Shown here piece by piece: positions 7,946-16,663 of a DNA stretch of 64,000 nt. The DNA lies in the NCBI RefSeq assembly GCF_036421915.1, contig NZ_JAZGOM010000006.1; one strand, given 5' to 3'. Position 1 is the first letter of the stretch. The number at the start of each line of letters is the position of its first letter. The notes under the pieces were generated by a model, which saw only the letters and a list, made by a program, of their open reading frames with translations, had not been told where the DNA came from and did not search any database. Source of the DNA: Georgenia_A wangjunii (GTDB taxonomy: Bacteria > Actinomycetota > Actinomycetes > Actinomycetales > Actinomycetaceae). The position numbers and the translations under genes are program-made.

Positions 7946-9564
7946 CAGTGGCTGTCCCCTTCGGGTACATCGGTCGGAGCGTCGCTGCCGGAGGCAGGCG
8001 ACTGTCCACGGGCCAGCTCGGCCCGAGCCTGGGGGGAGAGGTCGTCGGCGGTGACGGCGAGCGCGGCCGTGGCCGCCTCGGCTGCCGCGGTGCCGGCGCG
8101 TCGGCGCAGCACCCAGCCCTCGATGTTGCGCTGCGGGGCGACGTTGATGGCGAGCGCGCCCGGCGGCACGTCCCGGCGCACGACGGCGCCGGCACCGGTG
8201 TAGGCGCCGTCGCCGACGGTCACCGGCGCGACGAACATGTTGTCCGAACCGGTCCGCGCGTTGGAGCCGATGCGGGTGCGGTACTTGCGCACGCCGTCGT
8301 AGTTGACGAAGACGGTCGCGGCCCCGATGTTCGTGCCCTCGCCGATCTCGGCGTCACCGACGTAGCTGAGGTGCGGCACCTTCGAGCCTGCGCCGATCTG
8401 GGCGTCCTTCGTCTCGACGAACGTGCCGATCTTGCCCTCGGCGCCGAGCACGGTCCCGGGGCGGAGGTAGGCGAACGGGCCCACGGTCGCGTCCTCGCCG
8501 ATCTCCGCGCCGGACCCGTGGGTGCGGATGACGGTCGCGCCGGCCCCGACGGTGACGTCGCGCAGCGTCGTGTCCGGGCCGACCGTCGCGCCGGTCTCCA
8601 CGCGGGTGGTGCCGTGCAGCTGCGTCCCGGGGAGGATCGTGACGTCGGGGGCGAGCTCGACGTCGACGTCGACCCATGTCGTCGCCGGGTCGACGACGGT
8701 GACGCCCGCCTGCATCCACTCGGTGACGACGCGGCGGTTGAGCTCGGTGCCGAGCGCGGCGAGCTGGGCGCGGTCGTTGACGCCCTCGACGAGCCACGTG
8801 TCCTCGACGGCGATCGCCTGGACGCGGTGGCCGTCGGCGTGCGCGAGCGCGAGGACGTCGGTGAGGTAGACCTCGCCCTGGTCGTTGGCGCTGTCGACGC
8901 GCTGGAGCGCGTCGCGCAGGACGTCGGCGTCGAAGCAGTAGACGGACGCGTTGATCTCGTCGATCGCGCGCTGCTCCGCCGTGGCGTCGCGCTCCTCGAC
9001 GATCCCGACGACGGTCCCGGCCTCGCGCACGATCCGCCCGTACCCGAACGGGTCGGCCACGCGGGTGCTGAGGGCGGTCACCGCGTTGCCCTCCTCCTCG
9101 TGGGCCCGGACGAGCTCGGCGAGCGTCCCGGTGTCGAGGAGCGGCACGTCGCCCGCGAGGACGACGACGGACCCGGTCAGCCGGGCACCGGGGCGGGTGG
9201 CGTCGGTGTCGTTGGACTCGGGCTCGTCGTGCTCGGCGTGGCCGGCGAGGAAGGCCTCCCCCGCCTGGACGACGGCGTCGAGGACGCCGAGCGCACACTG
9301 GACGGCGCGCCCGGTCCCCGGGACGTCGTCCTGCTCGACGACGACGACGCCGGGCAGCACCTCGCGGGCGTGCGCCGCGACGGCCTCGCGCTCGTGCCTG
9401 ACGACGACGGCGAGCCGCTGGGGCTCGAGGCCGGCGCCGGCGGTGAGCGCATGGCCGAGGAGGCTGCGCCCGCCGATCTGGTGGAGCACCTTCGCGGTGC
9501 TGGACTTCATCCTCGTGCCCTCGCCGGCGGCGAGGACGATGACGGCTGCGGGCTGCGGACTCAC
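7945..9564 (-). CDS. glmU: bifunctional UDP-N-acetylglucosamine pyrophosphorylase / glucosamine-1-P acetyltransferase
   Basis: Makes UDP-GlcNAc for peptidoglycan. The 539-residue protein has an N-terminal uridyltransferase domain starting VIVLAAGEGTRMKSS. The usual Pro in the following KSxxPKVLH motif is Ala here (STAKVLH). The C-terminal left-handed beta helix contains LRPGTVLGAEGKIGTFVETK and NYDGVRKYRTRIG, with acetyltransferase residues near the end. A Glu/Asp/Thr-rich insert (about 110-125) lengthens the first domain relative to E. coli GlmU. The start is GTG. It is the first gene of glmU-prs, just downstream of tRNA-Gln. Confidence 0.97.
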   Translation of the reverse strand: MSPQPAAVIVLAAGEGTRMKSSTAKVLHQIGGRSLLGHALTAGAGLEPQRLAVVVRHEREAVAAHAREVLPGVVVVEQDDVPGTGRAVQCALGVLDAVVQAGEAFLAGHAEHDEPESNDTDATRPGARLTGSVVVLAGDVPLLDTGTLAELVRAHEEEGNAVTALSTRVADPFGYGRIVREAGTVVGIVEERDATAEQRAIDEINASVYCFDADVLRDALQRVDSANDQGEVYLTDVLALAHADGHRVQAIAVEDTWLVEGVNDRAQLAALGTELNRRVVTEWMQAGVTVVDPATTWVDVDVELAPDVTILPGTQLHGTTRVETGATVGPDTTLRDVTVGAGATVIRTHGSGAEIGEDATVGPFAYLRPGTVLGAEGKIGTFVETKDAQIGAGSKVPHLSYVGDAEIGEGTNIGAATVFVNYDGVRKYRTRIGSNARTGSDNMFVAPVTVGDGAYTGAGAVVRRDVPPGALAINVAPQRNIEGWVLRRRAGTAAAEAATAALAVTADDLSPQARAELARGQSPASGSDAPTDVPEGDSH

Positions 9565-9669
9565 GCTTGACGGCTCCTCAATCGGGTCCTGCCCGGGCGG
9601 TGCCCGGGCTCGTGCAGGTTCACTCTATCGGCCGGCGCCGGTGCTGCGGCCGGCGTGGTCACGCACGGG

Positions 9670-9741
9670 CTCCGCCCCCAGGATTCGAACCCGGACCGCA
9701 AGGCACCAAAGGCCTGCGTGCTGCCGTTACACCAGGGCGGA
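9670..9741 (-). tRNA. tRNA-Gln (anticodon TTG)
   Basis: The minus strand folds as a full cloverleaf: acceptor arm TCCGCCC (5' end 9741) pairs with GGGCGGA, the anticodon loop is CTTTGGT with TTG, and the T arm contains GGTTCGAATCC. The 3' CCA is not encoded. It lies between the TetR promoter region and glmU. Confidence 0.95.
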
Positions 9742-9859
9742 CCTGCTCGGGCGTACGCCGGAGCAGGGACCAGTCTGCCAGCCGCGGGACCGGGCGCCGG
9801 GCGCCGGGCGTGGGGGGGTGAGCGCCCTGCCCGTCCCGCCCCTCCGGCTCCCGGCACGG

Positions 9860-9865
9860 CATGAT
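9860..9865 (+). promoter_or_regulatory. -10 box CATGAT of the TetR gene (leaderless)
   Basis: CATGAT ends 6 nt before the GTG at 9872, so the mRNA would start at or next to the start codon. The surrounding CGGCATnATGGCCGGGTGG is almost identical to the mscS start region near 58436. Confidence 0.5.
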
Positions 9866-9871
9866 GGCCGG

Positions 9872-10540
9872 GTGGCCACCGACAGCAGACGTCCGGCTCG
9901 TGCGCGCATGACGGGCAGCCAGCGGCGTGAGCAGCTGCTGGACGTCGCTCGGGCCCTCTTCGCCGAGAAGGGGTTCGAGGGCACGAGCGTGGAGGAGATC
10001 GCCGCGCGGGCCAAGGTGTCCAAGCCCGTCGTCTACGAGCACTTCGGGGGCAAGGAGGGCATCTACGCCGTCATCGTCGACCGCGAGGTGCAGCACCTCC
10101 TCACGACGCTCACCGGTTCCCTCCGGACCAGCGGACACCCGAAGATGATCGTGGACCGGACGGCGAGGGCGCTCCTCGACTACATCGACGCGCACACCGA
10201 CGGGTTCCGCATCCTTGTGCGCGACTCCCCCGTCGCGCAGGCCACGGGGACGTTCTCCTCGCTCATCGGCGACGTCGCGACGCAGGTGGAGCACATGCTC
10301 GCCGAGCAGTTCCGCCGCCGGGACCTCGACCCGGCCACTGCCCCCATCTACGCCCAGATGCTCGTCGGCATGATCGCCCTCACCGGCCAGTGGTGGCTCG
10401 AGGCCCGCAGCCCGGACCGCGCCGAGGTCGCCGCCCACCTCGTCAACCTCGCGTGGAACGGCCTGAGCGGCCTCGAGCGCAACCCGCGCCTGACGGCACG
10501 CGCGCCGCAGCCCGCCGAGGAGCCCGGTCCCACGGACTAG
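9872..10540 (+). CDS. TetR/AcrR-family transcriptional regulator
   Basis: A 222-residue one-component regulator. The N-terminal helix-turn-helix is clear at about residues 15-60 (REQLLDVARALFAEKGFEGTSVEEIAARAKVSKPVVYEHFGGKEGIYAVIVDRE). The C-terminal ligand domain is not assignable. GTG at 9872 is chosen because a CATGAT box lies 6 nt upstream; ATG at 9908 would give 210 residues. It precedes an ABC-2 exporter pair (10835-13044) in the same direction with a 294-bp gap, so regulation of that exporter is plausible but not shown. Confidence 0.92.
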   Translation: MATDSRRPARARMTGSQRREQLLDVARALFAEKGFEGTSVEEIAARAKVSKPVVYEHFGGKEGIYAVIVDREVQHLLTTLTGSLRTSGHPKMIVDRTARALLDYIDAHTDGFRILVRDSPVAQATGTFSSLIGDVATQVEHMLAEQFRRRDLDPATAPIYAQMLVGMIALTGQWWLEARSPDRAEVAAHLVNLAWNGLSGLERNPRLTARAPQPAEEPGPTD

Positions 10541-10834
10541 GCGGGGCGTACGCGCGTGCGTCGGCGGGGGCGGCGCCATGTCCGCGACCGACGGCCCCGC
10601 GGCTCACGGGCGGTCCGCGTCCGACGTGCCGCGCAGACGCGCCTCGGCGACGACGGCGCGACGTGCCGCGCGGGGGCCTCGACGCGCCGGACGGAGCCGA
10701 TAGGCTCGCGACCGTCGTCGGCGGGGGCACGACCCGGCCCCGCGCGGACGTCGACCGTCGGCCCTCGGGCGGCCGACCTGCCGACCTGACCGCTACCGAC
10801 CTGGCGCCTCGCGCGGGATTGGAGTGCACCGCTT

Positions 10835-11815
10835 GTGAGCATCCTCGAGATCGACCACCTCACGAAGTCGTACGGAAAGATCCACGCCCTGCGCGGCCTG
10901 ACGTTCTCCGTCTCGGGCGGCGAGATCTTCGGGTTCGTCGGCTCCAACGGCGCCGGGAAGACGACCGCCATGCGGATCGCGCTCGGCGTCCTCGCCGCGG
11001 ACTCCGGCGAGGTCCGCTGGGACGGGCGTCCGCTCGACCTCGACCAGCGTCGACGCGTCGGTTACATGCCCGAGGAGCGCGGCCTCTACCCGAAGATGAA
11101 GGTGGGCGAGCAGCTCGTCTACCTCGCGCAGCTGCACGGGATGGGCGCCTCCGACGCGCAGCAGGCGATGGAGCGCTGGACCGAGCGCCTGGGCGTGGCC
11201 GGCCGCCGCGGCGACGACGTCGAGAAGCTCTCGCTCGGCAACCAGCAGCGGGTCCAGCTCGCCGCGGCGCTCATCCACTCCCCCGACATCCTCGTGCTCG
11301 ACGAGCCGTTCTCCGGGCTCGACCCGGTCGCCGTCGACGTCATGAGCTCCGTCCTGCGCGAGCGCGCCGACGCCGGGGTGCCCGTCATCTTCTCCTCGCA
11401 CCAGCTCGACCTCGTCGAGCGGCTCTGCGACCGCGTCGGGATCGTCCGCGCCGGCGAGATGGTCGCGCTCGGCACGATCGACGAGCTCCGCACCACCGAC
11501 ACGGCCCACTGGCGCGTCGCGGTCGAGGGAGCCGCACCCGGTTGGGCGCGCGCCGTCCCGGGCGCGCGAGTCATCGGCGACGACGGCGTCTACGTCGAGG
11601 TGGAGCTCGGCGCGGGCGCGGACGAGCAGCCCCTCCTGCGGGCAGCGACGGCGGCCGGGCGCGTGCGCGAGTTCACGCGCGTCCGGCCCACGCTGACCGA
11701 GCTCTTCCGCGGCGTCGTCAGCACCGACGAGCCGGCTGCCGAGCCGGCGAACGCCAGCGACAAGGGCCGAGGCCGCAAGCGAGGTCTCGGCCGCCGAGGG
11801 AAGGATGCCGCATGA
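10835..11815 (+). CDS. ABC transporter ATP-binding protein (NatA-like, DUF4162 C-terminus)
   Basis: Energises export by the permease encoded directly downstream. It has 326 residues: Walker A GSNGAGKTT (about 36-44), Q-loop region around YMPEERGLYPKMKVGEQ, signature LSLGNQQRV (about 131), Walker B ILVLDEPFSGLDP and the H-loop IFSSHQLD. The C-terminal ~90 residues look like the DUF4162 tail of NatA/multidrug ATPases, ending in a Lys/Arg-rich stretch. The GTG start is followed at the far end by an ATGA overlap with the permease. The 294-bp upstream gap contains a TAGGCT box near 10702 but no gene. Confidence 0.94.
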   Translation: MSILEIDHLTKSYGKIHALRGLTFSVSGGEIFGFVGSNGAGKTTAMRIALGVLAADSGEVRWDGRPLDLDQRRRVGYMPEERGLYPKMKVGEQLVYLAQLHGMGASDAQQAMERWTERLGVAGRRGDDVEKLSLGNQQRVQLAAALIHSPDILVLDEPFSGLDPVAVDVMSSVLRERADAGVPVIFSSHQLDLVERLCDRVGIVRAGEMVALGTIDELRTTDTAHWRVAVEGAAPGWARAVPGARVIGDDGVYVEVELGAGADEQPLLRAATAAGRVREFTRVRPTLTELFRGVVSTDEPAAEPANASDKGRGRKRGLGRRGKDAA

Positions 11816-13044
11816 GCGCCCAGCGAACGCCCGCGAAGGCCCGGGGCACCGGCAACCTGGCGACGATCTGGCTCGTCGCCAGGCGCGAGTTCAAGGCACG
11901 CTTCCTCACGAAGTCGAACATCATCTCGCTGGTGATCCTCGCCGTCGTCATCGTGGTGGGCATCGGCGCCATGAACTACTTCATGGAGCGTGAGGGCGAC
12001 GGCGCCGCCGCCTTCACCGTTGCCGTCGACACCGAGACCGGCGTGCTCGAGGAGCCGCTCACCTCGGCGGCGGCGACCCTCGGCACGAGCGTCGACGTCG
12101 TGACGATGGACCGCGCCGAGGCGGAGACCGCCCTGGTCGAGGACGTCGACGCGTTCCTCACGGGGGAACCCGCCGCGCCGGAGATGCTCGTCGAGGAGGA
12201 CGCGGACCCGGAGCTGCTCGGGGTCGTGACCTCCGCAGTCCAGGCTCACGCCCTGACGGTCGAGATCGAGGACCTCGGCGGGGATCCCTCGACCGTCGGG
12301 CAGGCGCTCGCGGGGGCGGTCCCGTCCGTGACGTCGCTCGACCCCGACGAGGCGGGGGGCATGTTCGGCCCCGCCTACTTCGTCTCGATCCTCATGATCT
12401 CGGTCCTGCTGTTCGTCCTCATCAGCACGGGGTCGATCATCGCCATGGGCGTCGTCGAGGAGAAGACGTCGCGCGTCGTCGAGATCCTCCTCGCGACGAT
12501 CAAGCCCGCCCAGCTGCTCGCGGGCAAGATCCTCGGGATCGGGCTCGTCGGCCTCGTCCAGGTCGTCCTGCTCGGCGGGAGCGCGACGCTGGCGATGATG
12601 GCGACCGGGCTCATGGATGGCTTCGAGATCGACCTCAGCGCCACGATGCTCATGACGCTCCTGTGGTTCCTCCTCGGGTACGCCATCTTCGCGCTGCTGT
12701 TCGGCGGCTTCGCGGCGCTCGTCTCGCGGCAGGAGGAGATCGGCGCCGTGACGACGCCGCTCATGTTCCTTCTCTTCGTGCCGTACTACGCGTCGATGTT
12801 CCTCGTCCCCGAGCAGCCGGACAGCACGCTCGTGCGGGTGCTCTCGCAGGTGCCGATCTTCTCGCCGTTCATGATGCCCATGCGCACCGGCTTCGGCGCC
12901 GTGGAGGGCTGGGAGGTGGCCCTCGCCGTCGCGATCGCCCTCGTGACGATCCCGCTCCTCGTGTGGATCGGCGCGAAGGTCTACAAGCGGGGCGTGCTCC
13001 ACACCGGCGGGCGCATGAAGCTCACCGAGGCTCTCCGCGGCTGA
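11812..13044 (+). CDS. ABC-2 type permease (NatB-like)
   Basis: Membrane partner of the preceding ATPase. The protein has 410 residues with one N-terminal helix (IISLVILAVVIVVGIGAMNY), an extracytoplasmic domain of about 130 residues rich in Glu/Asp/Val, then five or six helices (for example FVSILMISVLLFVLISTGSI and TLLWFLLGYAIFALLFGGF). The conserved cytoplasmic segment EEKTSRVVEILLATIKP is typical of ABC-2/NatB permeases. The substrate is unknown; sodium, drug or peptide export are all possible. ATG at 11812 overlaps the ATPase stop by 4 nt. Confidence 0.93.
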   Translation: MSAQRTPAKARGTGNLATIWLVARREFKARFLTKSNIISLVILAVVIVVGIGAMNYFMEREGDGAAAFTVAVDTETGVLEEPLTSAAATLGTSVDVVTMDRAEAETALVEDVDAFLTGEPAAPEMLVEEDADPELLGVVTSAVQAHALTVEIEDLGGDPSTVGQALAGAVPSVTSLDPDEAGGMFGPAYFVSILMISVLLFVLISTGSIIAMGVVEEKTSRVVEILLATIKPAQLLAGKILGIGLVGLVQVVLLGGSATLAMMATGLMDGFEIDLSATMLMTLLWFLLGYAIFALLFGGFAALVSRQEEIGAVTTPLMFLLFVPYYASMFLVPEQPDSTLVRVLSQVPIFSPFMMPMRTGFGAVEGWEVALAVAIALVTIPLLVWIGAKVYKRGVLHTGGRMKLTEALRG

Positions 13045-13061
13045 CCCGCCCGGCGCCCGAC

Positions 13062-13079
13062 GGCGGCCCTGTTGCCGCC
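13062..13079 (+). terminator. GC hairpin after the ABC-2 permease
   Basis: GGCGGC (13062-13067) pairs with GCCGCC (13074-13079) around CCTGTT, 17 bp after the permease stop. It has no U-tract and is called from position only. Confidence 0.35.
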
Positions 13080-13237
13080 CGCCAGCCCGTACCGCCCGTA
13101 CGCCCGCCGAGACCGCGCCTCGACCTGCTCCACGTGCGTGTTCCAGCACGGGCGCCGAGCAGCTCGCGGCGCGGCCACTGGGCGGGGACGGGCGCGCCGG
13201 AGAGCGCGAGACGCGCTCCCCCGCCCCTCCCCGTAAC

Positions 13238-13258
13238 TATCTCGATGTCGAGTAATCT
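13238..13258 (+). promoter_or_regulatory. MarR operator overlapping a leaderless -10 box
   Basis: TAT-CTCGA-TG-TCGAG-TA (13238-13254) is an inverted repeat with perfect 5-bp core arms, typical of MarR-family sites. It overlaps TAATCT (13253-13258), which ends 7 nt before GTG at 13266. Binding there would block transcription, so autorepression is likely. Confidence 0.55.
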
Positions 13259-13265
13259 GGCGCAG

Positions 13266-13772
13266 GTGATCCCGCCCGAGCCGACCCGCGACGAGGTGGA
13301 CCGGATCGTCGACGCCTGGCGCCGCGAACGGCCGGACCTCGACCACGAGCCGCTCCAGGTCTTCTCCCGCGTGAGCCGGCTCTCCCGCCACCTCGACCTC
13401 GCGCGGCGGCACGCGTTCGCCGCCCACGACCTCGAGGGCTGGGAGTTCGACGTCCTCTCCTCGCTGCGGCGGGCGGGTGAACCCTACGAGCTGACCCCCG
13501 GCCGCCTCCTCACGGAGACGCTCGTCTCCTCGGGGACGATGACGAACCGCATCGACCGGCTCGTCACCCACGGGCTCGTCGTGCGCGCGGCGGGGCAGGG
13601 CGACCGCCGGGTCGTCCTCGTGCGCCTCACCCCCACCGGCCGCGCGCGGGTCGACGCCGCGATGGCTGACCTCCTCGAGAGCGAGCGCGCACTCCTGGCC
13701 AACCTCGACCCGTCCGAGCGCCGGCTCCTCATGAGCCTCCTGCGCTCGCTGCTCCTGCCGTTCGAGTCCTGA
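13266..13772 (+). CDS. MarR-family transcriptional regulator
   Basis: A 168-residue winged-helix regulator that should bind DNA as a dimer. The recognition region is LTPGRLLTETLVSSGTMTNRIDRLVTHGLV, followed by the wing with conserved GDRRVVLVRLTPTGR. The C-terminal helices (DLLESERALLANLDPSERRLLMSLL) form the dimer interface. GTG at 13266 is preferred because TAATCT lies 7 nt upstream and the operator would otherwise be inside the coding region; ATG at 13245 (175 residues) is the alternative. It lies just upstream of an ABC-F gene that has its own promoter-like box. The ligand is unknown. Confidence 0.92.
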   Translation: MIPPEPTRDEVDRIVDAWRRERPDLDHEPLQVFSRVSRLSRHLDLARRHAFAAHDLEGWEFDVLSSLRRAGEPYELTPGRLLTETLVSSGTMTNRIDRLVTHGLVVRAAGQGDRRVVLVRLTPTGRARVDAAMADLLESERALLANLDPSERRLLMSLLRSLLLPFES

Positions 13773-13822
13773 GCCCGGCGGGCGCGCCGCGGTCGCCGGG
13801 ACTCGCCTACCCTTGTCGGGAT

Positions 13823-15634
13823 ATGGCGCATCTTCTTGGGGCCGAGGCCCTGCATCTCGAGTACCCGACCACCGTCGTCTTCGACTCCGTCTCTCTCGGC
13901 GTCAACGAGGGCGACCGCATCGGCATCGTCGGGCGCAACGGTGATGGCAAGTCGAGCCTGCTCGCCATGCTCGCCGGCCGGCTCGAGCCGAACTCCGGCC
14001 GGGTCACCGTCCGCGGCGGGGTGACGGTCGGCGTCCTCGACCAGGCGGACGTCCTCGACGACGACGCCACGGTCGGGTACACCGTCGTCGGTGACGTGCC
14101 GGACCACGAGTGGGCGCGGGACGCGCGCATCCGCGACGTCATCTCCGGCCTGCTGGCCGACCTCCCTCGGGAGGCGGTCCTCGGCACCCTCTCCGGCGGG
14201 CAGCGCCGCCGCGTGGCGCTCGCACGGCTGCTCGCCGGCGACTACGACGTCCTCGCCCTCGACGAGCCCACGAACCACCTGGACGTCGAGGCGATCACGT
14301 GGCTCGCGGAGCACCTCAAGCGCCGCTGGGCTGCCAACGCCGGCGGCTTCCTCGTCGTCACCCACGACCGGTGGTTCCTCGACGAGGTGTGCACGATGAC
14401 GTGGGAGGTGCACGACCGGGTGGTCGACCCGTTCGAGGGCGGCTACGCGGCGTACATCCTGCAGCGGGTGGAGCGAGACCGTCAGGCTGCGACGATCGAG
14501 CAGCGCCGGCAGAACCTCGCCCGCAAGGAGCTCGCCTGGCTCCGGCGCGGTGCACCCGCGCGGACGTCGAAGCCGAAGTTCCGTATCGACGCCGCCAACC
14601 AGCTCATCTCCGACGTGCCGGAGCTGCGCGACCCGGTGCAGCTCCAGGCGCTCGCCGTGCAGCGGCTCGGCAAGGACATCGTCGACCTGCTCGACGTCTC
14701 GGTGTCCTACGGCGAGCACGAGGTGCTGCGCGATGTCGAGTGGCGGCTGGGCCCCGGAGAGCGGACCGGCATCCTCGGCGTGAACGGCGCGGGCAAGTCC
14801 ACGCTTCTCGGGCTCATCTCGGGCGCCGTGGCTCCGACGTCGGGTCGCGTCAAGCGCGGCAAGACGGTCAAGGTCGCGACGCTGACCCAGCAGCTCGACG
14901 AGCTGGAGGAGCACCTCGACTCCCCGGTCCGCGTCGTCGTCGAGCGGCTGCGCACGAGCTACACCATCGGCTCCGGCTCGAAGGCGCAGGAGCTCACCCC
15001 CGGCCAGCTCCTCGAGCGGATGGGCTTCGCGAGCACCCACCTCTCCGCCCCGGTCAAGGACCTCTCCGGCGGGCAGAAGCGACGCCTCCAGCTGCTCCTC
15101 GTCCTGCTCGGCCAGCCCAACGTGCTCATCCTCGACGAGCCCACCAACGACCTCGACACGGACATGCTCGCGGCGATGGAGGACCTCCTGGACTCCTGGC
15201 CCGGCACTCTCGTCGTGGTCTCGCACGACCGGTACTTCCTCGAACGGGTCACCGACCAGCAGTACGCGCTCCTCGGCGGGCGCATGCGGCACCTGCCCGG
15301 GGGCGTCGACGAGTACCTCGCGCTCCGGTCGGCCGAGCGGAGTGCTGCCCCGTCGGGCCGCGCGGGGTCCACGGCCGAGCGCGCACCGGATGACGGCGCC
15401 GCGGCGCCCCTGTCCGGCGTCGAGCGGCGGGCGGTGCAGAAGGAGCTCGCCGCGCTCGAGCGGCGGCTCGGCAAGGTGCAGCAGCGGATCGAGACCGCAC
15501 GTACCGCCCTCGCCGACCACGACCAGGCCGAGTACGTAGGTCTTGCCGCCGAGACGCGCAAGATCGATGCGCTCGAGCGGGAGGTCGCCGAGCTCGAGAC
15601 CCGGTGGTTCGAGCTCACCGAGCTCGCGGAGTAA
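13823..15634 (+). CDS. ABC-F family ATP-binding protein (Uup-like)
   Basis: A soluble protein of 603 residues with two ABC domains and no membrane segments; ABC-F proteins act on the ribosome in translation or antibiotic protection. The first Walker A is GRNGDGKSS (about 37), with signature LSGGQRRRV and LALDEPTNHLD. The second Walker A is GVNGAGKST (about 320), with signature LSGGQKRRL and LILDEPTNDLD. The linker is short, and the C-terminus (about 535-603) is a coiled coil (VQKELAALERRLGKVQQRIE) like that of Uup. This argues for a housekeeping Uup/EttA-like role over a dedicated resistance protein. TACCCT lies 9 nt before ATG. Confidence 0.93.
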   Translation: MAHLLGAEALHLEYPTTVVFDSVSLGVNEGDRIGIVGRNGDGKSSLLAMLAGRLEPNSGRVTVRGGVTVGVLDQADVLDDDATVGYTVVGDVPDHEWARDARIRDVISGLLADLPREAVLGTLSGGQRRRVALARLLAGDYDVLALDEPTNHLDVEAITWLAEHLKRRWAANAGGFLVVTHDRWFLDEVCTMTWEVHDRVVDPFEGGYAAYILQRVERDRQAATIEQRRQNLARKELAWLRRGAPARTSKPKFRIDAANQLISDVPELRDPVQLQALAVQRLGKDIVDLLDVSVSYGEHEVLRDVEWRLGPGERTGILGVNGAGKSTLLGLISGAVAPTSGRVKRGKTVKVATLTQQLDELEEHLDSPVRVVVERLRTSYTIGSGSKAQELTPGQLLERMGFASTHLSAPVKDLSGGQKRRLQLLLVLLGQPNVLILDEPTNDLDTDMLAAMEDLLDSWPGTLVVVSHDRYFLERVTDQQYALLGGRMRHLPGGVDEYLALRSAERSAAPSGRAGSTAERAPDDGAAAPLSGVERRAVQKELAALERRLGKVQQRIETARTALADHDQAEYVGLAAETRKIDALEREVAELETRWFELTELAE

Positions 15635-15644
15635 GGGCGCGCGG

Positions 15645-15664
15645 GCGTCCGTCCGCACGGACGC
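15645..15664. terminator. bidirectional hairpin between convergent ABC-F gene and ispE
   Basis: GCGTCCGT (15645-15652) and ACGGACGC (15657-15664) form a perfect 8-bp stem with a CCGC loop, 10 bp after the ABC-F stop and 70 bp beyond the ispE stop. Confidence 0.55.
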
Positions 15665-15733
15665 GCGGTGGCCGCTCACCCGGACGGCGCCCGGCCGGCG
15701 CCCGGACCGGACGCGCTCAGCGCAGGTGGGCCC

Positions 15734-16663
15734 TCAGATCCGTCCCTGGACGTGCTCGAGGACGCGGGCGCCCGGCGCGGGGCCCGTGACGACGAGGACC
15801 TCTGCGGCGACCTCGGCGCGCCGCAGGACGGCCGCGACGGAGTCGGCGTGCGGCCCGTCCACGGCGAGCGCCGCGACAGTCGGCCCGGACCCGGAGACGA
15901 CGGCGCCGAGCGCGCCCGCCCGGTCCGCGGCGGCAAGGACGTCCCCGAGGACGGGCATGAGCTCGACGGCAGGCTCCTGGAGGTCGTTGACCAGGTGACG
16001 GGCGAGCTCGTGGGCGTCCCCCGCGAGGAGGGCGGCCATGAGACCGCCGTCGAGCTCGGGCTGAACGACGGGGTCCTCGGTGAGCTCGTCGAACGCGCCG
16101 AAGACCTGCGGGGTCGACAGGCCCTCGTCCTGGAGCGCGAGGACCCAGTGGTAGGTCCCCCGCGCCATCGCCGAGGACACGCGGTCCCCGTGCCCCGTGC
16201 CCACCGCGGTGAGGCCGGTGAGCGCGAAGGGGACGTCGGCACCGAGCTCCGCGGCGAGCTCGACGAGCTCGGCTCGGGCCAGGCCCGTCCCCCACAGCTG
16301 GTCGCACGCGAGGAGCGCGGCGGCGGCGTCGGCGGAACCGCCGGCCATGCCGCCCGCGACGGGCACCTGCTTGACGATACGCAGAGCGACACCGGCACCC
16401 GTGGCGGTCACCTCCCGGAGGAGGTCCGCGGCGCGGACGGCGAGGTTCGACAGCCCCGTCGGCACACGGTCGGCTCCGCGCCCCTCGACGGTGACCGTGA
16501 CGCCGTCGGCGGGGCTGGCGATGACGTCCTCGAAGAGGGAGACGGCCTGGAAGACGGTGGCGAGCGGGTGGTACCCGCTGGCCTCGCGCGCGCCGACCCG
16601 GAGCGCGAGGTTGATCTTCCCCGGCGCACGGACGTGGACCGAGTGGCCCGCGCCCGGCTTCAC
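15734..16663 (-). CDS. ispE: 4-diphosphocytidyl-2-C-methyl-D-erythritol kinase
   Basis: Phosphorylates CDP-methylerythritol in the MEP pathway to isoprenoid precursors. It is a GHMP kinase of 309 residues: N-terminal APGKINLALRVG (substrate binding), the glycine-rich ATP loop VAGGMAGGSADAAAALL (about 103-119) and a C-terminal GAVVSGSGPTVAAL motif. GTG at 16663 overlaps the rsmA stop by 4 nt (GTGA), so the two are cotranslated. The rsmA-ispE order is conserved in actinobacteria. Confidence 0.96.
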   Translation of the reverse strand: MKPGAGHSVHVRAPGKINLALRVGAREASGYHPLATVFQAVSLFEDVIASPADGVTVTVEGRGADRVPTGLSNLAVRAADLLREVTATGAGVALRIVKQVPVAGGMAGGSADAAAALLACDQLWGTGLARAELVELAAELGADVPFALTGLTAVGTGHGDRVSSAMARGTYHWVLALQDEGLSTPQVFGAFDELTEDPVVQPELDGGLMAALLAGDAHELARHLVNDLQEPAVELMPVLGDVLAAADRAGALGAVVSGSGPTVAALAVDGPHADSVAAVLRRAEVAAEVLVVTGPAPGARVLEHVQGRI

